Positions 26,577-36,003 are shown, counted from the stretch's first letter. The stretch is 64,000 nt of DNA from Solirubrobacteraceae bacterium (GCA_025934395.1 JAICYC010000004.1:22905-86904); one strand, 5' to 3'. The notes: generated from the letters alone by a model not told the origin. Numbers and translations are program-made.

Positions 26577-26839
26577 GCGACCGCAGCCGCGATGAGGTGT
26601 TCGCCCTGATCCGCGATCATCTCGCGGACGAACTCGACGTCGACGCCGGCGCGATCACGGACGGCACGCGTTTCAAGGAGGACCTCGAGGCGGACTCGCT
26701 GGACCTCTACACGCTCGTCCAGGAGCTCGAGGACAGCTACGGGGTGAGCATGTCCGACGAGCAGGCCGCCCAGATCCTCACCGTCGGCGCGGCGGTGGAC
26801 TTCGTGCTCGACCACGCGCAGGCAAATGCGGAGCGCTGA
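26573..26839 (+). CDS. acpP: Acyl carrier protein
   Basis: 88 residues, acidic, four-helix fold. The phosphopantetheine-bearing serine is S42 in LEADSLDLYTLVQELED. It carries growing acyl chains for fatty acid synthesis and supplies PlsX. ATG overlaps the plsX stop; its own stop overlaps rnc by one base (TGATG). Confidence 0.95.
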   Translation: MSDRSRDEVFALIRDHLADELDVDAGAITDGTRFKEDLEADSLDLYTLVQELEDSYGVSMSDEQAAQILTVGAAVDFVLDHAQANAER

Positions 26840-27513
26840 TGCTGCTCGCAGACCTGCTCGACGAGCTGCCCGACGGCCTGGCCCGGCAGGTCTTCACCCA
26901 CGCCTCCTGGAGCGAGCGCCGCAGCGACTCCTACACGCGCCTGGCGTTCCTCGGCGACAGCGTGCTGTCGCTGGCGGTGACCGCCTACCTGTACCCGCGC
27001 CTGGAGGCGGAGCGCTTCGGGGCGGGACGCCTGACGAAGATCCGCGCGCAGGCGGTCTCCGGGGTCTCGTGCCGCGCCGTGGCCGAGCGCCTGGGGCTCC
27101 CGGAGCGGCTGCGGGCGGCGGCTCCGAGTGCGGTCCGCGGCAGCGCCGGCGCGCTGGTCGGGACCGAGCGCGTGCTCGCCTCGGTGATCGAGGCGGTGAT
27201 CGGCGCGTGCTACCTGCACGCGGGATACGAGCGCACCGCGGAGGCCGTGGTGGAGGCCTTCACCCCCGAGATCGAGGGTGCGCTCGAGCACCCGGTGGAC
27301 TTCAAGTCGGCGCTGCAGGAGCTGCTGGCCCGGCGCGGCGAGGTCGTCGCCTACGAGGTGACCGGGGAGGACGGGCCTCCCCACGAGCGCACCTACACGG
27401 TCCAGGCGCGGATCGACGGGCGCGCGGCGGGGAGCGGCAGCGGCCGCAGCAAGAAGCACGCCGAGCAGGAGGCCGCCCGCGTGACCGTGGAGCAGCTGGA
27501 GCTGCAGGGGTGA
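26839..27513 (+). CDS. rnc: RNase III family protein with altered catalytic residues
   Basis: 224 residues: an N-terminal RNase III domain and a C-terminal dsRNA-binding domain (about 153-222; DFKSALQELLARRG and SGRSKKHAEQEAARVTVEQL). The signature normally reads ERLEFLGD; here it is TRLAFLGD, so the acidic residue matching E. coli E41 is A36, while D40 (D45) remains. The second site, normally ADxxE, is ASVIE: S115 replaces D114, while E118 (E117) remains. The usual EGD near residue 63 is AGR. Two of four metal ligands are thus lost. Position between acpP and smc is the standard one for rnc. It may bind dsRNA with weak or no cleavage. Confidence 0.85.
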   Translation: MLLADLLDELPDGLARQVFTHASWSERRSDSYTRLAFLGDSVLSLAVTAYLYPRLEAERFGAGRLTKIRAQAVSGVSCRAVAERLGLPERLRAAAPSAVRGSAGALVGTERVLASVIEAVIGACYLHAGYERTAEAVVEAFTPEIEGALEHPVDFKSALQELLARRGEVVAYEVTGEDGPPHERTYTVQARIDGRAAGSGSGRSKKHAEQEAARVTVEQLELQG

Positions 27514-27520
27514 AGGGGAC

Positions 27521-30500
27521 GTGGCGATGCGGCTGAAGTCGGTCACGCTGAAGGGGTTCAAGTCGTTCCCCGACCGCACACGGCTCGACTTCGGACCGGG
27601 TGTGAGCGTCGTCGTCGGCCCGAACGGCTCGGGCAAGTCGAACGTCACCGACGCGGTCCTGTGGGCGATGGGCGAGCAGTCGCCGCTCGCGATCCGCGGG
27701 CAGTCGATGCAGGACGTGATCTTCGGCGGCGGCCACGGCGTCCAGCCGCGCAGCTCGGCCGAGGTGGAGATCGTGCTCGACAACGGCGACGGCACCGTCG
27801 ACCTCCCCCTCAGCGAGATCTCGATCACCCGGCGCCTGGACCGCAACGGCGACGGCGGCTACATGCTCAACGGCGCCCGCTGCCGCCTGACGGACGTGAT
27901 CGAGGTGCTCTCGGACACGGGGCTCGGCAAGGAGAGCCACTCCGTGATCTCGCAGGGCCGCGTCGACTCGATCGTGATCTCCAAGCCGCGTGAGCGGCGG
28001 CTGCTGATCGAGGAGGCAGCGGGGCTGGGCAAGCACCGAAAGCGACGCCGCCGCGCCCAGCTGAAGCTCGAGCGCACGCAGGAGAACCTCGACCGGGCGC
28101 TCGATGTCGAGCGCGAGGCGCGCACCCGGCTGCGCCCCCTCAAGCGCCAGGCAGAAGCGGCGGAGCTGCACGAGCGCTTGGAGCTGCAGATCCTGCAGGC
28201 GCGCATGGAGATCGCCCGCGAGACAGCCCGCGCACGGGGTCTGGAGGTGCAGGACGCAGAGCGAGAGGTCGCCGCGGCGCGCGAGCGGCGCGGCCGGATC
28301 GAGACGAGCCTCGCGGAGATCGTCGCGCGGCGCGACGCCGCCGAGCGGGCGCTCGCGGAGCGCTCCGAGGCCCACGACCGGCTCGCGCGCGCCGTCTACG
28401 ACGCGCGCTCGGCCCACGAGCGCATCGGGCTGCGCGCCGAGCAGGCGAGCGGCTCCGCACAGGCGCTCGCGCGGCGGATCGAGCGCTGCGACCGGGAGCT
28501 GGGCGAGCTCGACCAGGATCGCGCGGCCGACGCCGGCGCCGGCGCCGGGCGCGATCGCGCCGAGGCCGATCGGGTCGCTGCGCTCGAGACCGAGCTCGCC
28601 GAGCTGCACGCCGCGCACGAGCGGGAGCTGGCCGAGCAGACCGTGGAGCTCGCCGCCGAGCACGAGCGCAAGGGCGCGCAGCTCGCGCAGGCCGAGCAGG
28701 CAGCGGCGTCGACGCGCGAGGCGCTCGGCGGCGTGGAGGGCGAGCTCGAGCGTGCGCGCGCCGGCCTCGCCGATGCCGAACGTAAGGCGCAGCTCGCCCG
28801 GCGCGAGGCCGAGCGCGTCGGGGCGGAGCTCGCCGCCGTCAACCAGTTCCTGCGCGCCCATGTCCCGCTCGGGGCGGGGGCCGCCGGCCGCAGCGCGCTC
28901 GGGCACGAGCTGCGCGTACGCGACGGCTACGAGCTCGCGCTCGCCGCTGCGCTCGGGGGACGCCTGGACGCGGTGCTGGTGGACGACGTCGGCCGCGCGC
29001 ACCAGGTGCTCGACGGCGCGGGGCCCGACGGTGGCGCTGCGCTCGTCGCGCGCGCGGTGGGCGCCGCGGAGGCGGGCGGCGGGCAGCCACCCGCCCCCGG
29101 GGCGAAGCGGCTGCTCGACCTCGTGAGCGGGCCACCCGAGGCGATGGAGCGGGCGCGCGGGCTGCTCGCCGAGGCGTGGGTGTGCGACCGGCTCGACGGG
29201 CTCGCAGACGGGTTCTCGGGGATCGCTGTCACGCGCGAGGGTCGGGTGTGGTTCGCAGCCTGGGGCGAGCTTCGACAGCTCGCCGCGGGCGGCAGCGAGC
29301 GCCTGCTGGCGCGCCGCAACGAGCGCGACCGGCTCGTGGCGGCCGTCGAGGAGGCCGCGGTTGCTGAGCGCGCTGCATCCGCCGAGCGCGAGCGCGCCGA
29401 GGAAGAGCTCGCGGGCGCGGAGGAGCGCCTGGCGGCCGCGGACGGAGAGGCACGCCGCGCCGAGCGCGCGAGCGTGGAGGCGCGTGAGGCGCACCGCCAC
29501 AGCGGGTGGCTGCTGGAGGAGCGCCGGCGCGACCCCGCCCGGGGCGCAGTCGCGGTGCGGATCGCGGAGATCGAGGGCGAGCTCGCCGCGGAGCGGCGCG
29601 GCCTGGCGCGCCGGGAGCGCGAGTCCCGTGACCGCGAGGCGCGGCTCGCGCGCACCCGCGCGCAGATCGCGGCCGACCGCGGGGCGTTGCCGCTCGCCGA
29701 ACGTCTGAGCCGGGTGCTGGAGGCGGCGGGCGAGGTGGCGCTCGCGCGCGTGGCGGCGCTCGATGCGACGCTCGCGCAGGACCGCGCCTCCGGCGAGCAG
29801 ATGGCCGAGGAGCTGCGCGCCTGCGCTGCGCAGGAGTCCGAGATCCAGGGCTCGCTGCGGGTGGCGGGCGAGGCGGTGACGGTCGCCGAGGTGGCCGCCC
29901 AGCGCGTTCGCGACCAGCTCGAGGAGGCGGAGCTGGAGCTGCGCGGGATCCGCGAGCGGCTGGGCGCAGCGGACCCGGAGGAGACGGAGCCCGCGGCGGC
30001 GCTCAGCGAGGAGGAGGCCGCCACGCTGCGCGAGCGGATCGCGCGCCTGCAGCGCCGGCGGGAGCTGCTCGGCCCTGTGAACCCGCTTGCTGCCGACGAG
30101 TACGAGCAGGCGGTCGCCCACGGGGAGGAGCTCGAGGCCCAGCGCGAGGACCTCGAGAGCGCGCTGCGCGAGCTGCGCGGCCTGATCCGGGAGACCGACC
30201 GCCAGATCCAGGAGGCGTTCGAGCAGACGTTCACGGCGGCCTCCCGCAACTTCGAAGAGCTCGTCGGCGACGTGTTCCCCGGCGGCAGCGGTCGCCTGCG
30301 CCTCGTGGAGGACGAACGCGGCCCGAGCCCGGTGCTGGGCGGGGCCGAGCTGCCGGGCGAGGGCGAGGACGGCGAGGCCGCGGCCGACGAGGAGGCCGAG
30401 GCGGAGCTCGCCGCCCAGGAGGAGCAGTTCCCGGGCGTGGAGATCGAGATCACCCCCGCCGGCAAGTCGACCAAGCGGCTCACGCTGCTCTCGGGCGGCG

Positions 30501-30802
30501 AGAAGTCGATGACCGCGCTCGCGTTCCTGTTCGCGGTGTTCCTCGCGCGCCCCTGCCCGTTCTACATCCTCGACGAGGTCGAGGCGGCGCTCGACGATCT
30601 GAACCTCGACCGCTTCCTCGCGCTGCTGCGGCGCTTCTCCGACCGCGCCCAGTTCATCGTGATCACCCACCAGAAGCGCACGATGGAGGCTGCCGACTCG
30701 CTGTACGGGGTCTCGATGGGCTCCGACGGTGTCTCGAAGGTCCTCTCACGGCGGCTGCCCCCCGCGCAGCGCGAGCTGGCGGAGGTGGCCGAGGTCGCCT
30801 AG
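27521..30802 (+). CDS. smc: Chromosome segregation ATPase SMC
   Basis: 1093 residues, rather short for the family (usually about 1150-1200). Head: Walker A GPNGSGKS (33-40), then the ISQGRVDSIV stretch. Two long coiled coils flank a hinge at roughly 440-600 (LGHELRVRDGYELALAAALGG). C-terminal signature LSGGEKSMTA (990-999) and Walker B FYILDEVEAALDD. It compacts and resolves chromosomes together with ScpAB, which are not in this window. Start GTG 27521; ATG 27527 is an alternative. Follows rnc by 7 bp, as in Bacillus. Confidence 0.96.
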   Translation: MAMRLKSVTLKGFKSFPDRTRLDFGPGVSVVVGPNGSGKSNVTDAVLWAMGEQSPLAIRGQSMQDVIFGGGHGVQPRSSAEVEIVLDNGDGTVDLPLSEISITRRLDRNGDGGYMLNGARCRLTDVIEVLSDTGLGKESHSVISQGRVDSIVISKPRERRLLIEEAAGLGKHRKRRRRAQLKLERTQENLDRALDVEREARTRLRPLKRQAEAAELHERLELQILQARMEIARETARARGLEVQDAEREVAAARERRGRIETSLAEIVARRDAAERALAERSEAHDRLARAVYDARSAHERIGLRAEQASGSAQALARRIERCDRELGELDQDRAADAGAGAGRDRAEADRVAALETELAELHAAHERELAEQTVELAAEHERKGAQLAQAEQAAASTREALGGVEGELERARAGLADAERKAQLARREAERVGAELAAVNQFLRAHVPLGAGAAGRSALGHELRVRDGYELALAAALGGRLDAVLVDDVGRAHQVLDGAGPDGGAALVARAVGAAEAGGGQPPAPGAKRLLDLVSGPPEAMERARGLLAEAWVCDRLDGLADGFSGIAVTREGRVWFAAWGELRQLAAGGSERLLARRNERDRLVAAVEEAAVAERAASAERERAEEELAGAEERLAAADGEARRAERASVEAREAHRHSGWLLEERRRDPARGAVAVRIAEIEGELAAERRGLARRERESRDREARLARTRAQIAADRGALPLAERLSRVLEAAGEVALARVAALDATLAQDRASGEQMAEELRACAAQESEIQGSLRVAGEAVTVAEVAAQRVRDQLEEAELELRGIRERLGAADPEETEPAAALSEEEAATLRERIARLQRRRELLGPVNPLAADEYEQAVAHGEELEAQREDLESALRELRGLIRETDRQIQEAFEQTFTAASRNFEELVGDVFPGGSGRLRLVEDERGPSPVLGGAELPGEGEDGEAAADEEAEAELAAQEEQFPGVEIEITPAGKSTKRLTLLSGGEKSMTALAFLFAVFLARPCPFYILDEVEAALDDLNLDRFLALLRRFSDRAQFIVITHQKRTMEAADSLYGVSMGSDGVSKVLSRRLPPAQRELAEVAEVA

Positions 30803-30811
30803 CGGCGGTGC

Positions 30812-30817
30812 TACAGT
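30812..30817 (+). promoter_or_regulatory. -10 box of ftsY (TACAGT), leaderless
   Basis: TACAGT ends 9 nt before the GTG start of ftsY, 10 bp after the smc stop. Confidence 0.42.
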
Positions 30818-30826
30818 CGCGCGCCC

Positions 30827-31825
30827 GTGCCCCGCGACTGGAGCGAGATGTTCATCACGAACGGCGCCGCCGAGGGCGGGCAACCCGCCGCCGAGCCCGA
30901 GCCGGAGCGTCGCCGGGGCCTGTTCAGCAGGCTGCGCGAGAGCATGGCGCGCACGCGCGAGGCGCTGGGCACCGAGGTCCAGGCGACGCTGTTCGGCACG
31001 CTCGACGGCGAGACGTTCGAACGCCTCGAGGAGGCGCTGATCATGGCCGACGTGGGAGCTGCCACGACCGCGGTGGTGGTGCAGACGCTCGAGGACGAGG
31101 CGCAGAGGGGCGCGCTCGAGGGCGGCGCGGCGCTGAGCGAGCGTCTGATCGGCCTGCTCGCCGAGACGGCCACCGCGGGCGAGCCGCGGATCGACCTGCG
31201 CTCCGAGCCGACGGTGATCCTGGCGGTGGGCGTCAACGGCACCGGCAAGACCACCACGATCGGCAAGCTCGCCTGGCACCTGCGCGAGCAGCTCGGCTGC
31301 ACGGTGCTGCTCGCCGCCGCCGACACCTTCCGCGCGGCGGCGCGCGAGCAGCTCGAAGGCTGGGCGCAGCGCGCGGGCTGCGAGATCGTCGTCGGCGAGG
31401 AGGGCTCGGACCCCGGCGCGGTCGCGTTCGAGGCGATCGGCGCGGCGCGCGCGAACGGCGTGGACGTGGTGATCGTGGATACCGCCGGGCGGTTGCACAC
31501 GCAGGACGACCTGATGGCCGAGCTCGAGAAGATCCGCCGCGTGATCGGGCGCCAGCTCGACGGCGCCCCGCACGAGACGCTGCTCACGATCGACGCGACC
31601 ACCGGCCAGAACGGCCTGCGCCAGGCGCAGCTGTTCGCGCGCTCCGCCGAGGTCACGGGCGTGGTGCTGACGAAGCTCGACGGCACCGCGCGCGGCGGCA
31701 TCGCGCTCGCGATCGCGCGCGAGCTGGATCTCCCGGTGAAGCTGATCGGGGTGGGGGAGTCGGTCGAGGACCTGCGCCCCTTCGACCCCGACGAATTCGC
31801 CCGCGCCCTGATCGCGACGGGCTAG
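30827..31825 (+). CDS. ftsY: Signal recognition particle receptor FtsY
   Basis: 332 residues. A short acidic N-terminus leads into the NG domain: GVNGTGKT (135-142), AADTFRAAAREQL, DTAGRLHTQ and TKLDGTARGG. It docks SRP-ribosome complexes at the membrane. The A domain is brief compared with E. coli. Start is GTG 30827, supported by the box upstream. Order smc-ftsY-ffh is conserved, here with two extra genes before ffh. Confidence 0.95.
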   Translation: MPRDWSEMFITNGAAEGGQPAAEPEPERRRGLFSRLRESMARTREALGTEVQATLFGTLDGETFERLEEALIMADVGAATTAVVVQTLEDEAQRGALEGGAALSERLIGLLAETATAGEPRIDLRSEPTVILAVGVNGTGKTTTIGKLAWHLREQLGCTVLLAAADTFRAAAREQLEGWAQRAGCEIVVGEEGSDPGAVAFEAIGAARANGVDVVIVDTAGRLHTQDDLMAELEKIRRVIGRQLDGAPHETLLTIDATTGQNGLRQAQLFARSAEVTGVVLTKLDGTARGGIALAIARELDLPVKLIGVGESVEDLRPFDPDEFARALIATG

Positions 31826-31853
31826 AACACACCCGGACCCGTCGCCGCAGCGG

Positions 31854-31859
31854 CATAAT
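31854..31859 (+). promoter_or_regulatory. -10 box of the nfeD-like gene (CATAAT), leaderless
   Basis: CATAAT ends 7 nt before the ATG at 31867. Confidence 0.5.
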
Positions 31860-31866
31860 CTGAACT

Positions 31867-32298
31867 ATGGGCTGGATCCTCTGGGTCGTGGCTGCGTGCG
31901 CTTTCGGGTTGGGGGAGCTGCACACGGGCGGCTTCTACCTGCTGCCGTTCGCCCTCGGCGCCGCGCTCGCGGCGGTCGTCACGCTGCTCGGCGTCGGCGC
32001 GTTGCTGTCGAGCATCGTGTTCGTCCTCGCGTCGGGGATCGTCGTGCTCACGCTGCGCCCCGTCGCGCGGCGCCACCGGCGCTTGCCGCCCCCGATCCGG
32101 ACGGGCGCAGCGGCGCTGATCGGACACCGCGCGATGGTGCTCGAGCGCATCGCCAACGACGAGGGCTCCGGCTGTGTGCGGATCGACAACGGCGAGGTGT
32201 GGACCGCGCGCAGCTTCGACGACGACACCGTGATCGAGGCCGGCGAAAAGGTCGAGGTCGTGGAAATACGCGGTGCCACCGCACTGGTGATGCATTGA
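31867..32298 (+). CDS. NfeD-like membrane protein
   Basis: 143 residues. Three to four membrane segments (about 3-70) are followed by a basic stretch and a C-terminal OB fold (about 80-143; LIGHRAMVLERI, GCVRIDNGEVWTARS). This is the short NfeD form. NfeD proteins work with SPFH proteins, whose gene is next. The pair is inserted between ftsY and ffh. Confidence 0.88.
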   Translation: MGWILWVVAACAFGLGELHTGGFYLLPFALGAALAAVVTLLGVGALLSSIVFVLASGIVVLTLRPVARRHRRLPPPIRTGAAALIGHRAMVLERIANDEGSGCVRIDNGEVWTARSFDDDTVIEAGEKVEVVEIRGATALVMH

Positions 32299-32356
32299 GT
32301 CAGAAAGTGCGCTCTCGGTCGCAGCGACCGGGCGGGCGACCCAGAAAGGAACACAA

Positions 32357-33295
32357 ATGGCAGCTCTGATCGTGATCGCCGTGATCGTCGTGTTCGCGCT
32401 GTTCGTGGCCGCACGGTCGATCCGCGTGATCCCGCAGGCGCGCGCGGGCGTGGTGGAGCGCCTCGGGCGCTACAGCCGCACGCTCGAACCCGGCCTGACG
32501 ATCGTCACGCCGTTCATCGACCGTGTCCGCCCGCTCGTCGACCTGCGTGAGCAGGTCGTCAACTTCTCGCCCCAGTCGGTCATCACCGAGGACAACGTCG
32601 TCGTGGGTATCGAGACGGTCCTGTACTTCACGATCACCGACCCGCGTTCGGCGACCTACGAGATCGCCAACCCACTGCAGGCGATCGAGCAGCTGACCGT
32701 AACCACGCTGCGCAACGTGATCGGCGGGCTGACGCTCGAGGCGACGCTGACCTCGCGCGAGAACGTGAACGCGGAGCTGCGCACGGTGCTCGACGAGGCG
32801 ACCGGCAAGTGGGGCATCCGCATCAACCGCGTGGAGATCAAGTCGGTCGACCCGCCGCCGGACATCAAGACGGCGATGGAGAAGCAGATGCGCGCCGAGC
32901 GCGACCGCCGCGCCGCGATCCTCACCGCGGAAGGCGAGAAGCAGTCGCAGATCCTCACGGCGGAGGGTGCGAAGCAGGCCGCCGTGCTGAACGCCGAAGG
33001 CGCGCAGCAGGCGGCGGTGCTCGACGCCGAGGGCGAGCGCCAGGCGGCGATCCTGCGCGCGGAGGGCGAAGCGAAGGCGATCGACAGGGTCTTCAAGGCG
33101 ATCCACGAGGGCAAACCCGATCGCACGTTGCTGAGCTACGAATACCTGAAGATGCTGCCGCTGCTCGCCGAAGGCGACGCGAACAAGGTGTTCGTCGTGC
33201 CATCCGAGTTCGCAGAAGCGTTCGGCGGGATCGGCGAGGCGCTGCGCGGCCGCCTCGAGCCGCCCGCGCCACCTCGGCCTCCGCACGAGGACTGA
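32357..33295 (+). CDS. SPFH/band-7 (stomatin-type) membrane protein, QmcA-like
   Basis: 312 residues. One N-terminal membrane segment (about 2-20), the SPFH domain (about 22-180; RAGVVERLGRYSRTLEPGL, GIRINRVEIKSV), then a helical region made of five 11-residue repeats. AGAAAGGA upstream supports the ATG. Forms ring-like oligomers in membrane microdomains; partner of the NfeD-like protein before it. Confidence 0.92.
   Translation: MAALIVIAVIVVFALFVAARSIRVIPQARAGVVERLGRYSRTLEPGLTIVTPFIDRVRPLVDLREQVVNFSPQSVITEDNVVVGIETVLYFTITDPRSATYEIANPLQAIEQLTVTTLRNVIGGLTLEATLTSRENVNAELRTVLDEATGKWGIRINRVEIKSVDPPPDIKTAMEKQMRAERDRRAAILTAEGEKQSQILTAEGAKQAAVLNAEGAQQAAVLDAEGERQAAILRAEGEAKAIDRVFKAIHEGKPDRTLLSYEYLKMLPLLAEGDANKVFVVPSEFAEAFGGIGEALRGRLEPPAPPRPPHED
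32918..33082 (+). repeat. Five 33-bp in-frame repeats in the SPFH gene
   Basis: Units start at 32918, 32951, 32984, 33017 and 33050. Each encodes an 11-residue unit of the form (I/V)L-x-AEG-x-x-Q-x-x, residues 188-242, predicted to form a coiled coil. Confidence 0.85.
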
Positions 33296-33349
33296 CCCGC
33301 CCGGCAGCCGCCCGGCGGCACGCGCGCCCAGGGGTGCGAGAATCGGACC

Positions 33350-34690
33350 GTGTTCGACTCGCTCGCCGAGAAACTGCAGGGGACGCTCCAGGACGTCCGC
33401 CAGCACGGCAACCTCACCGAGGAGGACGTCGACGGCGCGATGCGCGAGATCCGCCTCGCGCTGCTGGAGGCTGACGTCAACTTCAAGGTGGTGCGTCAGT
33501 TCACCGCGCAGGTGAAGGAGCGCTGCCTCGGCGCCGAGGTGGTCGGCAGGCTCGGCGCAGGCCAGCAGGTCGTCAAGATCGTCGACGAAGAGCTCACGGC
33601 GCTGATGGGCGGCGCCGCGAGCGAGCTCTCGTTCTCGCCGCGCCCGCCGACCGTGATCCTGATGGCGGGGCTGCAGGGCTCAGGCAAGACCACCGCCACG
33701 GCGAAGCTCGCGCGGCTGCTGCGTGAGGAGGGGTCGAGCGCGGTGGCGGTGGCCGCCTGCGACGTGTACCGCCCCGCCGCGGTCGAGCAGCTCGTCAAGG
33801 TCGGCGGCCAGGCCGGTGCGGAGGTCTACAACCGCGGCGCGCCCACTCCCGAGCACGACCCCGTCGAGATCGCCGCGTGGGCGCTCGAGCGGGCGCGGGC
33901 GGACGGCAAGGACGTGCTGATCGTCGACACCAGCGGGCGCCTGCACGTCGACGAGGAGCTGATGGCCGAGCTCGTCGCGATCCGCGACGCCGTCAAACCC
34001 CACCAGGTCCTGCTCGTCGTGGACGCGATGACCGGTCAGGACGCCGTCAACGTCGCGGAGAGCTTCGCCGAGGCGGTGCAGTTCGACGGCGTGGTGATGA
34101 GCAAGCTCGACGGCGACGCGCGGGGCGGCGCGGCGCTGTCGGTGAAGGCGGTCACGGGCAAGCCGATCCTGTTCGCCTCCACGGGCGAGAAGCTCGACCA
34201 GTTCGAGCGCTTCCACCCCGACCGGATCGCCCAGCGGATCCTCGGGATGGGCGACGTGATGACGCTGATCGAGAAAGCCGAGCGCGAGTTCGACGAGGAC
34301 GAGGCCCGCGAGCTCGAGCGCAAGCTGCGCCGCAACGAGTTCGGCCTCGACGACTTCCTCGACCAGCTCCGGACGATCCGCAAAATGGGCCCGCTCACCA
34401 ACGTCCTCGGGATGATCCCCGGCCTCGCCGGGCACCAGCTCTCCAACATGAAGGTCGACGAGCGCGAGATCGACAGGATCCAGGCGATCATCCTCTCGAT
34501 GACCGTCGAGGAGCGCCGCCGACCGGAGCTCATCAACGGCTCGCGTCGCCTGCGCATCGCGCGCGGCTCCGGCACCACCGTCCAGCACGTCAACCGCCTC
34601 GTCAAGCAGTTCGGCGAGACGCGCAAGGTGATGAGGCAGATCGGGCGGGGGCGCATGCCGGATATCGGCGCCCTGATGCGCAACCGCTGA
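33350..34690 (+). CDS. ffh: Signal recognition particle protein Ffh
   Basis: 446 residues. N domain, G domain with GLQGSGKT (107-114), DVYRPAAVEQL, DTSGRLHVD and SKLDGDARGG, then the M domain with RIARGSGTTVQHVNRLVKQF for SRP RNA binding. Start is GTG; a weak GAGAAT box ends 6 nt before it. Binds signal peptides and SRP RNA; partner of FtsY. No SRP RNA gene is seen in the window. Confidence 0.96.
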   Translation: MFDSLAEKLQGTLQDVRQHGNLTEEDVDGAMREIRLALLEADVNFKVVRQFTAQVKERCLGAEVVGRLGAGQQVVKIVDEELTALMGGAASELSFSPRPPTVILMAGLQGSGKTTATAKLARLLREEGSSAVAVAACDVYRPAAVEQLVKVGGQAGAEVYNRGAPTPEHDPVEIAAWALERARADGKDVLIVDTSGRLHVDEELMAELVAIRDAVKPHQVLLVVDAMTGQDAVNVAESFAEAVQFDGVVMSKLDGDARGGAALSVKAVTGKPILFASTGEKLDQFERFHPDRIAQRILGMGDVMTLIEKAEREFDEDEARELERKLRRNEFGLDDFLDQLRTIRKMGPLTNVLGMIPGLAGHQLSNMKVDEREIDRIQAIILSMTVEERRRPELINGSRRLRIARGSGTTVQHVNRLVKQFGETRKVMRQIGRGRMPDIGALMRNR

Positions 34691-34927
34691 GCGGGCCGAT
34701 GGCCGGCGCCTCGCGGCGTCCTCGGTCGCTCGCGTGCCGGCCGGTTCGGGGATGCGAGCGTCAGCGAGTGTCTCCGGGTTCGGCACGCTTCGCTTCCTGC
34801 GTCCTTGCGAGGCTTGACCCTCGGCCCGCTCGGGAGGCCGCCTTACCGGGCTGCGAGTCGCCGATCGCGTGGTAGGCCGCGGCGCTTCGGGGTAGCGGCA
34901 CCCGTGAGCCGCAATCCGGGAGGTCCA

Positions 34928-35902
34928 GTGACAACCACCATCGAGCAGCAGCTGAGCTACTACCTGCAGGACGCGCACGCAATCGAGCTGCAGGCGCTCG
35001 AACAGGTCAAGCGGGCGCCGAAGATCGCGGGAGACCCCGAGATCGCGAAGGCCTTCGAAGATCACCTCGGCGAGACGGAGCGTCACCGGCGCGACGTGGA
35101 GGGCAGGCTGGAGGCGAGGGCCTGGCGGCCGGTGCCCCAGAAGGACATCACCGCGAGGGTGACGGGGGTGGGGATGGCGATGTTCGCGCGCTTCCAGCCG
35201 GACACCCCCGGCAAGCTCGTGGCGCACGCGTCCTCCTACGAGCGGATGGAGCTCGCCGCCTACGACCTGCTCGCGCGGATCGCGGAGCGGGCGGGCGACG
35301 AAGAGACCGCGCGCATCGCGCGGCTGATCGAGCAGGAGGAGCGGGCGATGGCGGAGCGCCTCGCCGCGTGCTTCGACCGCGCGGTCGATGCGTCGCTGCG
35401 CGATCTCGGCCGCGAGAGCGTGGCGAAGCAGCTCGACAAGTACCTCGCAGACGCGCACGCGATCGAGCAGCAGGCGGCGAAGCTCCTCGAGAAGGCGCCC
35501 AAGATGGCCGGCTCGAGCGGGCTGGAGCATGCCTACGAAGAGCACCTCGAGGAGACGCGCCACCACGCGGAGCTCCTGGAGGGCCGCCTCGGCGCCCGCG
35601 GCGCGAGCCACTCCTCGCTGAAGGACACGGCGCTCCGGCTGGGCGCGCTCAACCTGGGCACGTTCATGCGCGTGCAGGCCGACACGCCCGCGAAGCTCGC
35701 AGCCTTCGCCTACGCGTTCGAGCACCTCGAGATCGCCTCCTACGAGCTCCTGAAACGGGTTGCAGCGCGTGCAGAGGACGCCGAGACGATCGCCGCGGCC
35801 GACGAGATCATCGCGCAGGAGCGGGCGGCGGCGGATCGCGTCCACGGCCTCTTCGACGAGGCGCTGGCAGCATCGCTGGAGGAGTCCGGCGTGGCCGTCT
35901 GA
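34928..35902 (+). CDS. Tandem ferritin-like (DUF892/YciE-type) protein
   Basis: 324 residues built from two similar ferritin-like helical domains (about 4-155 and 165-320). Matching pairs include QDAHAIELQAL with ADAHAIEQQAA, FEDHLGETERHRRDVEGRL with YEEHLEETRHHAELLEGRL, and YERMELAAYDLL with FEHLEIASYELL. The Glu/His positions suited to a di-metal site are kept in both halves. Start GTG 34928 has GGGAGG just upstream; the frame opens earlier without one. YciE-type proteins are usually single-domain and stress related. It interrupts ffh-rpsP. Confidence 0.82.
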   Translation: MTTTIEQQLSYYLQDAHAIELQALEQVKRAPKIAGDPEIAKAFEDHLGETERHRRDVEGRLEARAWRPVPQKDITARVTGVGMAMFARFQPDTPGKLVAHASSYERMELAAYDLLARIAERAGDEETARIARLIEQEERAMAERLAACFDRAVDASLRDLGRESVAKQLDKYLADAHAIEQQAAKLLEKAPKMAGSSGLEHAYEEHLEETRHHAELLEGRLGARGASHSSLKDTALRLGALNLGTFMRVQADTPAKLAAFAYAFEHLEIASYELLKRVAARAEDAETIAAADEIIAQERAAADRVHGLFDEALAASLEESGVAV

Positions 35903-36003
35903 GGCGGCTCGGCGATGGAGCGCCCGTGCCGGGCCCGCACCGGCGCCAGCGGCGCGGGCGTCTCCGCAGTCGCCTCGGCACCCGCCCCGGCGCGGCCACC
36001 GTC

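Noticed and set aside
27302..30670. 1122-codon open frame opposite smc
   Set aside because: It is antisense to a fully conserved SMC protein and encodes repetitive Leu/Arg/Ala sequence caused by codon bias.
34691..34927. 237-bp gap between ffh and the ferritin-like gene as a possible RNA gene
   Set aside because: I saw no SRP RNA or tRNA features; TTGACC at about 34814 has no -10 at proper spacing. The content remains unexplained.
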